Shown here piece after piece: positions 9,101 through 16,486 of a stretch of 50,636 nucleotides of DNA. The position numbers and the translations under genes are program-made. The notes under the pieces were generated by a model, which had not been told where the DNA came from, did not search any database, and saw only the letters and a program-made list of their open reading frames with translations. The DNA comes from Rhodanobacter sp. C06 (GTDB lineage: Bacteria > Pseudomonadota > Gammaproteobacteria > Xanthomonadales > Rhodanobacteraceae): the NCBI RefSeq assembly GCF_002001105.1, contig NZ_MUNP01000063.1, positions 1-50,636 on the forward strand. Direction: 5' to 3'. The first letter of the stretch is position 1, and each line of letters starts with the position of its first letter.

Positions 9101-11737
9101 CTGCGCCAGTTCCAGCAGCGCCGACAGCAGCGGCGGCACCGCCACCATCGCCAGTACCGCCAGCGTCCAGGACAGTACCGGGATCAGCGCCAGCCAGCCC
9201 AGCGCGAGCAACGCCAGCAACGCGGCGGGCACCAGGCTGCGGCGCAGGTTGTCGAGGATCTTCCAGCGCGACAGCGCGGTGAGCGCGTTGCGCCGCCAGC
9301 GCCCGTTCGCCGCCGGCGCCCACGGCAGCAGCCAGGGCAGCAGCTGCCAGTCGCCGCGGATCCAGCGATGCCGGCGCTGCACGTCGTCCTGGTAGCGCAC
9401 CGGGTGTTCCTCGTACAGCTGCACGTCGCTGAGCAGCGCGCAGCGCGCGTGGCAGCCCTCGATCAGGTCGTGGCTGAGGATGCGGTTGTCGGGGAAGCGG
9501 CCCTCCAGCGCGGACTCGAACGCGTCGACGTCGTAGATGCCCTTGCCGATGAACGAGCCTTCGCCGAACACGTCCTGGTACACGTCCGAAACCATCTGCG
9601 TGTACGGATCGATGCCGGCGTCGCTGCCGAACAGCCGCGCGTAGCGCGAGCGCGCGGTGCCGGGCAGGCTGATGCCCACGCGCGGCTGCAGCAGGCCGTG
9701 GCCGCTGGTGACGCGGCCCTTGCGCGAGTCGTAGTGCGGGCGGTTGAGCGGGTGGTCCAGCGTGCCCACGAATTGCGCGGCGGCGTCGCGCGGCAGCTGG
9801 GTGTCGGCGTCCAGCGTGATCACGTAGCGCACCGGCGGCAGCGCGGAGAGGTCGCCGGCGATCAGCTGGAAACGGTCCTCGCCCCGGTCGCGCAGGATCG
9901 CGTTGAGGTCGGCCAGCTTGCCGCGCTTGCGCTCGCGGCCCATCCAGCGGCGCTCGCCCGGATTCCAGCGGCGCGGCCGGTGCAGCAGGAAGAAACGGTC
10001 GACGCCGGCATCGGCATGACGCTCGTTGAGCGCCTCGATGCGCAGCCGTGCCAGCCGCAGCAGGGCGTCGTCGCCGGGCAGCGTTTCCGCGTCTGCGTCG
10101 CCGAAGTCGGTGAGCAGGGCGAAGTGCAGGCGCTCGTCGCGGTTGCCGAGGAAGCGTACCTCCAGCGCCTCGACCTGCGTCTCCACGTCGTGCGCGTCGC
10201 CGAGCAGGCAGGGCACCGCCACCAGCGTGCGCGCCTCGGCGGGGATGCCGTCGGCGTAGTCCATGCGCGGCAGCCGCTGCGGATGCAGGCTCAGCGTGGC
10301 CAGCCAGTTCAGCAGGCTCAGCGCGAGCTGGCTGGCCACCAGCGCCGCCGGCAGCGCGACGGCGAGCAGCGCCCATAACGGGAAGTCGTCGCGCGCCATG
10401 GTGGCCAGCAGCGGCTGCGCGAACGCGAACGTGAGCACGGCCAGCAGGCCCAGGTAGATCGGCAGCGGCGCGCGGTCGAAGCCGCGGCGCAGCCGTTCGG
10501 CGAGCGGCGCGTGCACGCCCAGCTCCCGCTCCAGCGCGGGCCGGCCCGCGGCGATCAGCCAGTGGCCGGCGTGCCGTTGCAGCGGCGGCGCGTCGTCGTC
10601 GACGGCGCGGCGGCACAGCGCGATCGTGGCCGTCGCCACCGCGTGCTCGTCCAGCCGGTGCCGGCGCGCCAGCCGCTCCACCGCGTGGCGGTAGTCGTCG
10701 CGGGTGGCGAAATCCATCGCCGCGTAGACGCCGGCGGGGTCCTGCCGCAGCGTGCGCTCGACCAGGCTGGTGCGCTCGACGAAGGCGCGCCAGTCGATCG
10801 CCGACAGCGCGCGCAGGCTGCCGATGCTGTTGCCGATCGACACCTGGCTGGCCGCCTGCTGCTGCGCTTCCAGCTGCACCAGCTGCTCCACGCTGAGGCC
10901 CGACTGCGCAAGCCGCTGCTCGATCCAGCCCAGCGGCAGCGCCAGCGCCGGGCCCTGGCCTTGCAACCGGCGCGACAGCTCAGCCACGAATGGCCCGCTC
11001 ATCGGCGGCCCGGCGCGTGCCATGTCGGCCACCACCAGCACCACGCCGGCAGGGTCGCGTTCGGCGGCGGCGGTGAGCTTGTCGGCCCAGCGCGCGGCCT
11101 TGCCGCGATCGCGCCAGTCGGCGATCACCCGCGCGGCGACGCGGCGCAGGTTCTCGATCAGCGCGAGGCGCAGCATGATCGGGATCGCCCACAGCTCGCC
11201 CAGCTTCAGCGGCGCCACCGCCTGGTAGGTGTTGACGAAGCGGCGCAGGCCGGCGATGTCGGCGCGGCCGTCGCCGTGCGCGATCACTTCCTGCGCGATG
11301 TCGTATACCCGTGGCAGCCCGGCCGATGGCCCGTGCGCGAGGCGCGGGAGTTCGCGGCTGTAGCCCTTGGGCAGGTGGCGGCGCGCGATGCGCACCTGCT
11401 CCTCGACCAGGTAAAAGTTGTCCAGCAGCCATTCGCCGGCGGGCGTGATGCGGCGGCCCTGGCGGGTGGCCGGGGTGAGCCGCTCGCAGGCGTGGATCAG
11501 CACCGCCTCGTTGTCGGCCAGCCGCGCCAGCAGCAGGTCGGCGTGGCGGCCCGGGCTCAGCCGGTGCTGCGCGGCCAGCGTGCGGCCGTGGCGCTCCATC
11601 TGTTCGGCGCTGAACAGCTCCGCCCGCAGCGCCGGCTCCGGCTCCGGCTCGCGCCTGGCGCGTTGCGCGGCACGGCGACGGCGGAAGGCGCGCAAGCGGC
11701 GCAAGCGCAGCAGCTCGGGGAGTTTGGCGAAATTCAA
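3131..11737 (-). CDS. ndvB: Cyclic beta-1,2-glucan synthase (NdvB/Cgs type)
   Basis: A very large inner-membrane enzyme, about 2868 aa, which makes and cyclises periplasmic beta-1,2-glucan (osmoadaptation, host interaction). Order of parts: a helical N-terminal region (1-420); membrane helices (about 425-482); a GT84 glycosyltransferase domain with LDADTQ (near 642) and QRRHRW (about 787-792), which transfers glucose from UDP-glucose; more membrane helices (about 840-1060); a glucoamylase-like domain; then GH94 phosphorylase-type modules with GGAYTWSENAHEFR and the catalytic GDWNDGM (about 2547-2553), which set chain length. I choose a TTG start at 11735-11737 preceded by AGGAA; an upstream TTG at 11824 would add 29 residues that look non-coding. 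The gene stands alone, with the integrase converging 15 bp away. Confidence 0.93.
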   Translation of the reverse strand: MNFAKLPELLRLRRLRAFRRRRAAQRARREPEPEPALRAELFSAEQMERHGRTLAAQHRLSPGRHADLLLARLADNEAVLIHACERLTPATRQGRRITPAGEWLLDNFYLVEEQVRIARRHLPKGYSRELPRLAHGPSAGLPRVYDIAQEVIAHGDGRADIAGLRRFVNTYQAVAPLKLGELWAIPIMLRLALIENLRRVAARVIADWRDRGKAARWADKLTAAAERDPAGVVLVVADMARAGPPMSGPFVAELSRRLQGQGPALALPLGWIEQRLAQSGLSVEQLVQLEAQQQAASQVSIGNSIGSLRALSAIDWRAFVERTSLVERTLRQDPAGVYAAMDFATRDDYRHAVERLARRHRLDEHAVATATIALCRRAVDDDAPPLQRHAGHWLIAAGRPALERELGVHAPLAERLRRGFDRAPLPIYLGLLAVLTFAFAQPLLATMARDDFPLWALLAVALPAALVASQLALSLLNWLATLSLHPQRLPRMDYADGIPAEARTLVAVPCLLGDAHDVETQVEALEVRFLGNRDERLHFALLTDFGDADAETLPGDDALLRLARLRIEALNERHADAGVDRFFLLHRPRRWNPGERRWMGRERKRGKLADLNAILRDRGEDRFQLIAGDLSALPPVRYVITLDADTQLPRDAAAQFVGTLDHPLNRPHYDSRKGRVTSGHGLLQPRVGISLPGTARSRYARLFGSDAGIDPYTQMVSDVYQDVFGEGSFIGKGIYDVDAFESALEGRFPDNRILSHDLIEGCHARCALLSDVQLYEEHPVRYQDDVQRRHRWIRGDWQLLPWLLPWAPAANGRWRRNALTALSRWKILDNLRRSLVPAALLALLALGWLALIPVLSWTLAVLAMVAVPPLLSALLELAQKPHDVQLDQHLRAGFAAASQHLGRIALHLAWLPHEALYSLDAIARTLWRMAASHRHLLQWRSSAEVARSSRHTPAALWRLLWIAPCVAVLLGALLIARRPVALPVAAPLLVLWLLAPTLAWWIGLPRRARMAAPNATQRLFLRQLARRTWAFFDNEVNAEHHWLPPDNIQEAPVAAVAQRTSPTNIGLALLANLAAHDFGWLGTRRLLERSAHTLDTLQALPRHRGHWYNWYDTRSLQPLPPLYVSAVDSGNLAGHLLTLRPGLLELVNEPVFRDAALRGLRDAWRVLESVWPQGDVAATPLRELDATLAAPPATTGAALAVLERQHAQAQALAAPDDEEAAFWLAALQAQCRELLEETQAFHLDPPADDDGGFHGIPSLRQLARIEPLCWPGTAQAEQRREQARERIARIEQLAQQAAALAQMDWRFLYDGARDLLAIGYNVDERRLDAGYYDLLASEARLASFVAIAQGQLPQDNWFTLGRLLATSDGEPVLLSWTGSMFEYLMPALVMPGYEGSLLDQSCRAAVTRQIDYGRRLALPWGVSESGYNAFDAHLNYQYRAFGVPGLGLKRGLGDDVVIAPYASMLAAMVAPAAAARNLQQLAALGLAGRYGMYEALDCTPARVPRGQDSVVVRSFMSHHQGMGLLALDHALLGQPMQRRFAADPQFRATCLLLQERVPRTAAEYLHATGFPELAEGPRTAEARLRVFIDPNRPRPALQLLSNGRYHVMVSSAGGGYSRCRELAVTRWQADVTRDHWGMFGYLRDVASGTYWSVAWQPVCRKTELYEAIFSDARAEFRVREREFDAHTEIVVSPEDDIELRRTRLTNRGRTRRTIELTTYAEVVLAPPVADAVHPAFSKLFVETELLPELQAIVCSRRPRAAGEAVPWLCHLLAVHGADVAAISYETDRARFLGRGRELARPLAMEQETLSGSAGAVLDPVVAIRVRIALEPEQSATLDVVTGMADSREACLRLIGKYRDRHLADRVFDLAWTHSQVLLRQLNASLPEAQLYEHMATAILYPNAMLRADSGVLAANRRGQNGLWGQGVSGDLPIVLLSIADPARIELVRQLLQAHAYWRLKGLVVDLVIWNEDRAGYRQELQDAILGLVSSGSEAALLDRPGGIFVRPAQLLSGEDRLVMLAAARIVLADHRGSLAEQVQRRRVEATLPPLVPEWVRRAVPAVPPANDALPQLPPGHFAADGREYVIVLDPGRPTPAPWANVLANPQFGTVLSESGGAYTWSENAHEFRLTPWSNDPVGDGAGEALYLRDEDDGRCWSPSPLPCRGSGRYVTRHGFGYTVFEHVEDGIRSELTVFVAVDAPLKFCMLKLRNQSGRTRRLSVTAYVEWLLGDLREKTAMHVVTEVEPRSGALLARNAYNAEFPGRVAFLDLDAEERSLGGDRSEFIGRNGSLAAPAALGRAQLSGRLGAGLDPCGAMQGRLALDDGEERSVTIRLGAGRDAADAAALAQRYRGGAAAAEALDQVHAQWDRILGAVQVRTPEPALDVLANGWLPYQALACRVWARSGYYQSGGAFGFRDQLQDSMALLHAAPELARSQLLLCAAHQFPEGDVLHWWHPPLDRGVRTRCSDDYLWLPLAVARYVLASGDRAVLDEVVGYIEGRALHDDEESYYDLPQHSPLTEPLYRHCVRAIERGLAARGPHGLPLIGSGDWNDGMNRVGERGIGESVWLGWFECALLADFAEVAALHADAGFARRCRDEIATLRTALERHAWDGAWYRRAWFDDGTPLGAHANEECRIDSIAQSWSVLSGAGEPERQRQAMDALDRHLVRRDAGLVQLLDPPFDKSALDPGYIKGYLPGVRENGGQYTHAAIWAAMAFAKLGDAARAWELARMIAPTRRGEDATQVDIYKVEPYVVCADVYAVAPHTGRGGWSWYTGSAGWLYRLLVESLLGLRLDAGKLRLVPLLPPEWDGYELDYRHRSTPYRIRVRQCDAGTAGSVRLDGVPQADGGIPLHDDGVEHRVDIEHPRRE

Positions 11738-11900
11738 TGGCGGTTCCTGCCGGGTTCGACGCGATCGGCTCGTCGCGAGCGGACCGCGGGATTGGCGTCG
11801 GTGCACGGACGCGGCGATAGGCAATCGACCTTACGCGGCCGAACGTGAAGATCGTGCGCGCTACGATGCGTGTCTCGCCCCCTTGCCGGAAACGCCGAAG

Positions 11901-12350
11901 ATGCCGCTGTCGATCCGTCCCGCCGTCGTTGCCGACTTGCCCGCGCTGTGCGCCTGGAACGCGGCGATGGCGTGCGAGACCGAAGGCCTCGCACTCGATC
12001 CGGCGGTGCTGGAGCGCGGCGTGCGCGGCGTATTCGAGCAGCCGCAGCGCGGCTTCTACCTGGTCGCCGAACGTGACGGCGCGGCGCTGGGCGGCCTGCT
12101 GGTCACGTTCGAGTGGAGCGACTGGCGCGCCGGCGACTACTGGTGGATCCAGAGCGTGTACGTGGTGCCTGAGGCACGTCGCGACGGCGTGTTCCGTGCG
12201 CTGTATGCCGAAGTGGAACGCCGCGCCCGCGCCGCCGGCGCGGCGCGCCTGCGCCTGTACGTGGAGACGGAGAACCGCCGCGCGCAGTCGACCTACGAGC
12301 GGCTGGGCATGCGTCCATGCCATTACGCGATGTACGAGCAGGTGCTCTGA
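11901..12350 (+). CDS. GNAT-family N-acetyltransferase
   Basis: A 149-residue acetyl-CoA-dependent acyltransferase of unknown substrate. The GNAT fold is visible: N-terminal SIRPAVVADLPAL, central strand WWIQSVYVVPEARRDGVFRAL (an atypical form of the acetyl-CoA-binding R/Q-x-x-G-x-G/A loop, here RRDGVF), and the C-terminal LRLYVETENRRAQSTYERLGM with the Asn-Tyr pattern of family members. The ATG at 11901 gives the canonical N-terminus. It is transcribed divergently from the glucan synthase gene, sharing about 160 bp of intergenic DNA, and is followed by a REP doublet. Confidence 0.85.
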   Translation: MPLSIRPAVVADLPALCAWNAAMACETEGLALDPAVLERGVRGVFEQPQRGFYLVAERDGAALGGLLVTFEWSDWRAGDYWWIQSVYVVPEARRDGVFRALYAEVERRARAAGAARLRLYVETENRRAQSTYERLGMRPCHYAMYEQVL

Positions 12351-12373
12351 CGCGCCGCCGTGGCCGTCTTTGT

Positions 12374-12447
12374 GTAGGAGCGCACCCTGTGCGCGAAAGG
12401 CGCTTCGACCGGAGCCAGAAGCCATCGCGCACAGGGTGCGCTCCTAC
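12374..12447. repeat. REP-type inverted repeat doublet
   Basis: Two perfect 23-bp arms (12374-12396 and 12425-12447) in inverse orientation flank a 28-bp spacer. Each arm (starting GTAGGAGCGCACC) is itself nearly palindromic (GCGCAC...GTGCGC). This is the style of REP doublets abundant in Xanthomonadales and pseudomonads. It sits between the convergent acetyltransferase and GGDEF-EAL genes and may stabilise both mRNA 3' ends. Confidence 0.85.
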
Positions 12448-12461
12448 GGGGCGGGCCCCGC

Positions 12462-14945
12462 TCAGGCAGCGCTGGCGGCCATCCAGCGTTCCAGCTCGGC
12501 GGCGGGCATCGGCATGCCGAAATGGAAGCCCTGCAGCAGGGTGCAGCCGGCCTCGCGCAGGAAGTCGGCCTGCGCGGCGGTCTCCACGCCCTCGGCGATC
12601 ACCGTCTTGCCGAGGCTGCGCGCCATCGCGACGATCGTGCGGGTGATCGCGGCGGTGTCGCTGTCGGCGGTCACGTCGTGCACGAAGCTGCGGTCGATCT
12701 TCAGCGCGTCGACCGGGAAGTGCTTGAGATAGGACAGGCTGCAGTAGCCGGTGCCGAAGTCGTCCAGCGACAGCCGCACGCCATGCTGGCGGATGCGTTG
12801 CAGCAGCCGGGTCGTGGCATCGCCGCCGGCCATCATGGTGCGCTCGGTCAGTTCCAGCTCCAGCTGGCCGGGGCCGATGCCGTAGGCGCCCAGCAACGCG
12901 TCGAGCTGCGGCTGGAAGCGCTCGTGGCGGAACTGCAGCGGCGACACGTTCACCGAGATCGGCAGCACCCGCCCGCGCTGCCGCCATTGCCGCGACTGCA
13001 TGCAGGCCCGCTGCAGCACCCACGCGCCGAGTTCGGCGATCAGGCCGCTGTCCTCGGCCACCGGGATGAACTGGTCGGGCATGAACACGTCGTGGCCGTC
13101 GACCTGCCAGCGCAACAGGGCCTCGGCGCCGACGATGCGGCCGCTGCGCGCGTCCACCATCGGCTGGTAGTGCAGCGCCAGCGCGTCGTGCGCCAGCGCA
13201 TCGCGCAGCGCGCCCTCGATGTTGCGCAGCGTGGCGGCGCGTTCGCCCATCGCGGTGGTGTAGCGGCGCCAGCCGCCGCGGCCGGCCACCTTCATCTCGT
13301 ACATCGCGGTGCCCGCGTGGCGCAGCAGGGCGTCGGCGTCGTCCGCGTCGTCGGGGAACACGCTGATGCCGATGCTGGCGCCGACCTGCAACGACGCGAC
13401 GCCCGGCAGCGCGATGCGCGCGCACTGTTGCTGCAGTCGCTCGGCCAGCACGGTGGCCTCGCAGGCCTCGTCCACGCGCGGCAGCAGCAGCACGAACTCG
13501 TCGCCGTTGTAGCGGTACAGGGTCTCGTTCTCGCGCAGCGTCTCGCGCAGGCCCTGCGCCACCGCCTGCATCACCTGGTCGCCGCCCTCGTAGCCGAGCG
13601 CCTCGTTGATGCGGCGGAAGTGGTCCATGTCCAGGTACAGCAGCGCGCAGCGGCGGTCGCGCAGCGTGGCGCGGTGCACCGCCTGATCGACATGCTCCGG
13701 CAGCAGGTTGCGGTTGGGCAGGCCGGTGAGCGCGTCGTGCTGGGTGAGGTGGATCATCTTCAGCGCCAGCGCGCGGTTCTCGCTGACGTCGTGGCAGACC
13801 AGCACGCCGCCGATCACGTTGCCGGCGGGATCGTGGATCGGCGCGGCGGAATCCTCGATCGGCGTCTCGAAGCCGTTGCGGTGGGCCAGCGCCACCTTGC
13901 CGGACAGGTTCACGATCGCGTTGCGGCGGATCGCCTCGCGCAGCGGGTTCGCCACCTCGGCGCCGCTGTCCGCGTCGCGCAGCCGGAACACTTCGTCCAT
14001 GCGCCGGCCCTTGGCCTCGCCGGCGCTCCAGCCGGTCATCGCCTCGGCGATCGGGTTGAGCGAGGTCACGTGCAGGCCGGGGTCGGTGGTCAGCACCGCG
14101 TCGCCGATCGAGCTCAGCGTGGCCTCGGCGAGCTGGCGCTCGCGGAACAGCGTGTCCTCGAAGTGGCGGCGCTGGCTGACGTCCTGCACCTGGGTGACCA
14201 CGTAGCGCAGCCGGCCGGCGTCGTCGCGCACCTGCGACACGCTGAGCTGGGCGTACACGGCGTGGCCGTCGCGATGCAGGTAGCGCTTCTCGGTGTGGTA
14301 GGCCTCGCGGTTGCCGTCGACCAGCTGGCGGGCGAGTGCTTCGCTCGCGGCCAGGTCGTCCGGGTGGGTGATGTCGCGCCAGTTGCGTGCGAGCAGCTCG
14401 GTGTCGGCATAGCCGAGCATCGCGCACAGCGCGGCGTTGACGCGCATGAACTGGCCATCGGGATGGATCAGCGCCATGCCGATCGCGGCGTGCTGGAACG
14501 CCTGGAAGAAGCGCTGCTCGCTCTCGCGCAGCTGCAGCTCCAGCGCGTGCCGCTCGGTGATGTCGGTGAACACGGTGATGACGCCGCGCACCTGGCCCGT
14601 GGCGTCGAGGTCGGGCTGGAAATGCCCGTGCACGTAGCGGCGCATCGCACCGCTGGCGAGCTCGCCCTCGTAGTGCGTCGGCTGGCCGGCCAGCGCCTGT
14701 AGCAGCGCGGCGCGTGCGCCGAGGTAACTCTGCACGTCCAGCGCCTCACTGACGCGCCGGCCGATCAGCTGCGCGGGATCGACGCCGAACCAGCGGCGAT
14801 GGGTGTCGTTGACGAAGCGGAAGCGCAGCTCGGTGTCGATGCAGGCGATCAGCGCCGGGGCGTTCTGCAGCACGTGACCGGCCAGCTCCGGCGGAAACGC
14901 GGAAGCGGGCCCATCACCGCCGGTGGACTGCACTGCCGTGGACAT
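12462..14945 (-). CDS. PAS-PAS-PAS-GGDEF-EAL protein (cyclic-di-GMP turnover)
   Basis: An 827-residue cytoplasmic sensor with three PAS domains (about residues 20-140, 145-260 and 270-390), a GGDEF domain (about 400-560) and an EAL phosphodiesterase domain (about 570-820). There is no membrane segment. The EAL half looks active: GAEALLRW near 605, SVNVSPLQF, ELELTERT, DDFGTGYCSLSYLK and IAEGVET all keep the metal and c-di-GMP ligands. The signature of the cyclase half reads Y-NGDEF (near 480), with Asn in place of the first Gly, so cyclase activity is doubtful. The ATG at 14943-14945 is preferred over a TTG 15 bases upstream. Ligands of the PAS domains cannot be read from sequence. Confidence 0.93.
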   Translation of the reverse strand: MSTAVQSTGGDGPASAFPPELAGHVLQNAPALIACIDTELRFRFVNDTHRRWFGVDPAQLIGRRVSEALDVQSYLGARAALLQALAGQPTHYEGELASGAMRRYVHGHFQPDLDATGQVRGVITVFTDITERHALELQLRESEQRFFQAFQHAAIGMALIHPDGQFMRVNAALCAMLGYADTELLARNWRDITHPDDLAASEALARQLVDGNREAYHTEKRYLHRDGHAVYAQLSVSQVRDDAGRLRYVVTQVQDVSQRRHFEDTLFRERQLAEATLSSIGDAVLTTDPGLHVTSLNPIAEAMTGWSAGEAKGRRMDEVFRLRDADSGAEVANPLREAIRRNAIVNLSGKVALAHRNGFETPIEDSAAPIHDPAGNVIGGVLVCHDVSENRALALKMIHLTQHDALTGLPNRNLLPEHVDQAVHRATLRDRRCALLYLDMDHFRRINEALGYEGGDQVMQAVAQGLRETLRENETLYRYNGDEFVLLLPRVDEACEATVLAERLQQQCARIALPGVASLQVGASIGISVFPDDADDADALLRHAGTAMYEMKVAGRGGWRRYTTAMGERAATLRNIEGALRDALAHDALALHYQPMVDARSGRIVGAEALLRWQVDGHDVFMPDQFIPVAEDSGLIAELGAWVLQRACMQSRQWRQRGRVLPISVNVSPLQFRHERFQPQLDALLGAYGIGPGQLELELTERTMMAGGDATTRLLQRIRQHGVRLSLDDFGTGYCSLSYLKHFPVDALKIDRSFVHDVTADSDTAAITRTIVAMARSLGKTVIAEGVETAAQADFLREAGCTLLQGFHFGMPMPAAELERWMAASAA

Positions 14946-15175
14946 CTTCGCTGCCTGCAAAGATCGGTCGCCGACCCCGTCGCCGAGTTCCGAAAACCGC
15001 CCCCGACGGCTTTCGAGTCAGCGGACCCGGCGCCTGCCCGGACCCGCTGCCGCCGCCAGGCATTCGCATGCCGGCGCACGGATCATCATGCGCCCGCCGG
15101 GCATCGCTTTGCATCTGCGGATGTGTGAACGATCCGTGCAGGCAGTTATCGCCCCGCGTGCGGCCCGAAAACGGC

Positions 15176-16309
15176 TCAGTGCAGGGGCATCGCCGGGGCG
15201 GCGAGTCGACCCTGTGCGTCCAGCACGATGCGGCCCGGCGCCTGCAGTTCGGCGGCGCAGCCGTGGCGTTCGGCGAGCGCCGCCAGCAGCGGCCCCAAGG
15301 CGCGCGGCTGCAGCGGGTAGCCGTGGGCGAGCACGTGCGGGCGGCCGCCCGCGCCGTGTTGCGCCGCGGTGACCGCCACCACGCCCAGGCCGGGCGCCTC
15401 GTGGGCGTACAGCCGCGGCGCATCGCAAACCGGATCGGCCGCGGCCACGGTTTCCAGCAGCCAGCCGGAGTCGCCGTCGCCCTCCGGCGCCGACTGCAGG
15501 CGCAGCGGCAGGGCGTGCGCGTCCAGCAGCGCGGCGTACTGGCGCAGCTCGAACACGATGCCGGCGAAGTCGTGTGCGCATTGCGCGGGATCGCCGGCCT
15601 GTGCGGCCAGCCATGCGGCGGGCGATTGCGCCAGCACGCGGCCGCCTTCATAGCGCAGCGCGAGGCCGCGCGCGCTGAGCACCTCCTCGGCGCGGTTCGG
15701 CGTGAGCAGGGCGGCTTCCAGCAGGCTCCACAGCGGCGCGAGGTTGACGTGCTCGTACTGCACGCAGGTGAGCGCCATCAAATCGTTGCGGCTGAGGTAG
15801 CGCGCGTGCTCCAGCTGCACGCCCAACGTGCGGATCAGCCAGTCGGCGGTGCGCGCGCCGGCCTCGCCGCGGCCGACCAGCTGCACTTCGACCTGCTCGG
15901 CCAGCTCTTCGGCCAGGGTTTCCGGCGCCAGCAGCGACAGCGGCAGCAGGCGCATCGGGCCGTCGGCGAACTGCGGCGACGGCTCCAGCGGCAGTGCCGG
16001 CATGTGGCCCTCGTGGCTGCCGAACGCCACCACCTGCGCCACGCCGGCGCGCGGCACGCGACGGCCGAGTTCCTCCAGCGTGGCCCATACGGGAAAGCCG
16101 GGGCGCAGCAGTTCGACCGGATCGAACAGCGCGCCCGCCAGCACCAGCCGCGCCTGCGCCACCTGCGGCAGCAGCGCTTGCAGGTCGGTGGCGACCAGCG
16201 CGGCCAGTTCGTCCGCCTCGTCGCGGCCCAGGCTGGCGCGCGGCGCGGCGCCGGCCTGCGGTTCCAGTGCGAGCACGATGGGCAGGGCGATCAGCGTAGT
16301 GGCTTCCAC
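15176..16309 (-). CDS. Conserved hypothetical protein, 377 aa
   Basis: A soluble-looking acidic protein of 377 residues beginning at a GTG (16307-16309); no clear ribosome binding site precedes it, so the start is uncertain. There is no signal peptide or membrane helix and no catalytic motif that I recognise. The composition is Leu/Ala-rich with regular helices. The gene is divergent from the thiolase at 16487 across a 177-bp spacer and tandem with the GGDEF-EAL gene, 230 bp upstream of it, so it is probably a separate transcription unit. Confidence 0.7.
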   Translation of the reverse strand: MEATTLIALPIVLALEPQAGAAPRASLGRDEADELAALVATDLQALLPQVAQARLVLAGALFDPVELLRPGFPVWATLEELGRRVPRAGVAQVVAFGSHEGHMPALPLEPSPQFADGPMRLLPLSLLAPETLAEELAEQVEVQLVGRGEAGARTADWLIRTLGVQLEHARYLSRNDLMALTCVQYEHVNLAPLWSLLEAALLTPNRAEEVLSARGLALRYEGGRVLAQSPAAWLAAQAGDPAQCAHDFAGIVFELRQYAALLDAHALPLRLQSAPEGDGDSGWLLETVAAADPVCDAPRLYAHEAPGLGVVAVTAAQHGAGGRPHVLAHGYPLQPRALGPLLAALAERHGCAAELQAPGRIVLDAQGRLAAPAMPLH

Positions 16310-16486
16310 GGCGGGGGAATCCGGGAGGGGAAAACCGTCATTCTAGCAAGCGGGCCCGTGCTGCCTTCGCGTCGCGCCGGCCGCCTTCGGTGAATGAAGC
16401 GCCACTTGTACGGCTTGGCGCGCTTTCGCGCGGTGGCGGGGCAGGTTAGCCTTGCACGCAGGGCTTGGTTCTGGATCGTCGCGGAC

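Noticed and set aside
3072-10616. A 2514-codon open frame overlapping the glucan synthase on the same strand, and a 1025-codon frame on the opposite strand (5192-8269)
   Set aside because: Very high GC content makes stop codons rare in alternative frames. Both frames give Arg/Ala/Pro-rich low-complexity translations, whereas the chosen frame shows GT84 and GH94 motifs.
11738-11824. Longer start for the glucan synthase at the TTG 11822-11824
   Set aside because: The extra 29 residues are Arg/Ser-rich and the region lies in the divergent promoter area; TTG 11735-11737 has AGGAA upstream.
12317-12646. Rightward open frame after the acetyltransferase
   Set aside because: It runs across the REP doublet into the antisense of the GGDEF-EAL gene and has no coding signature.
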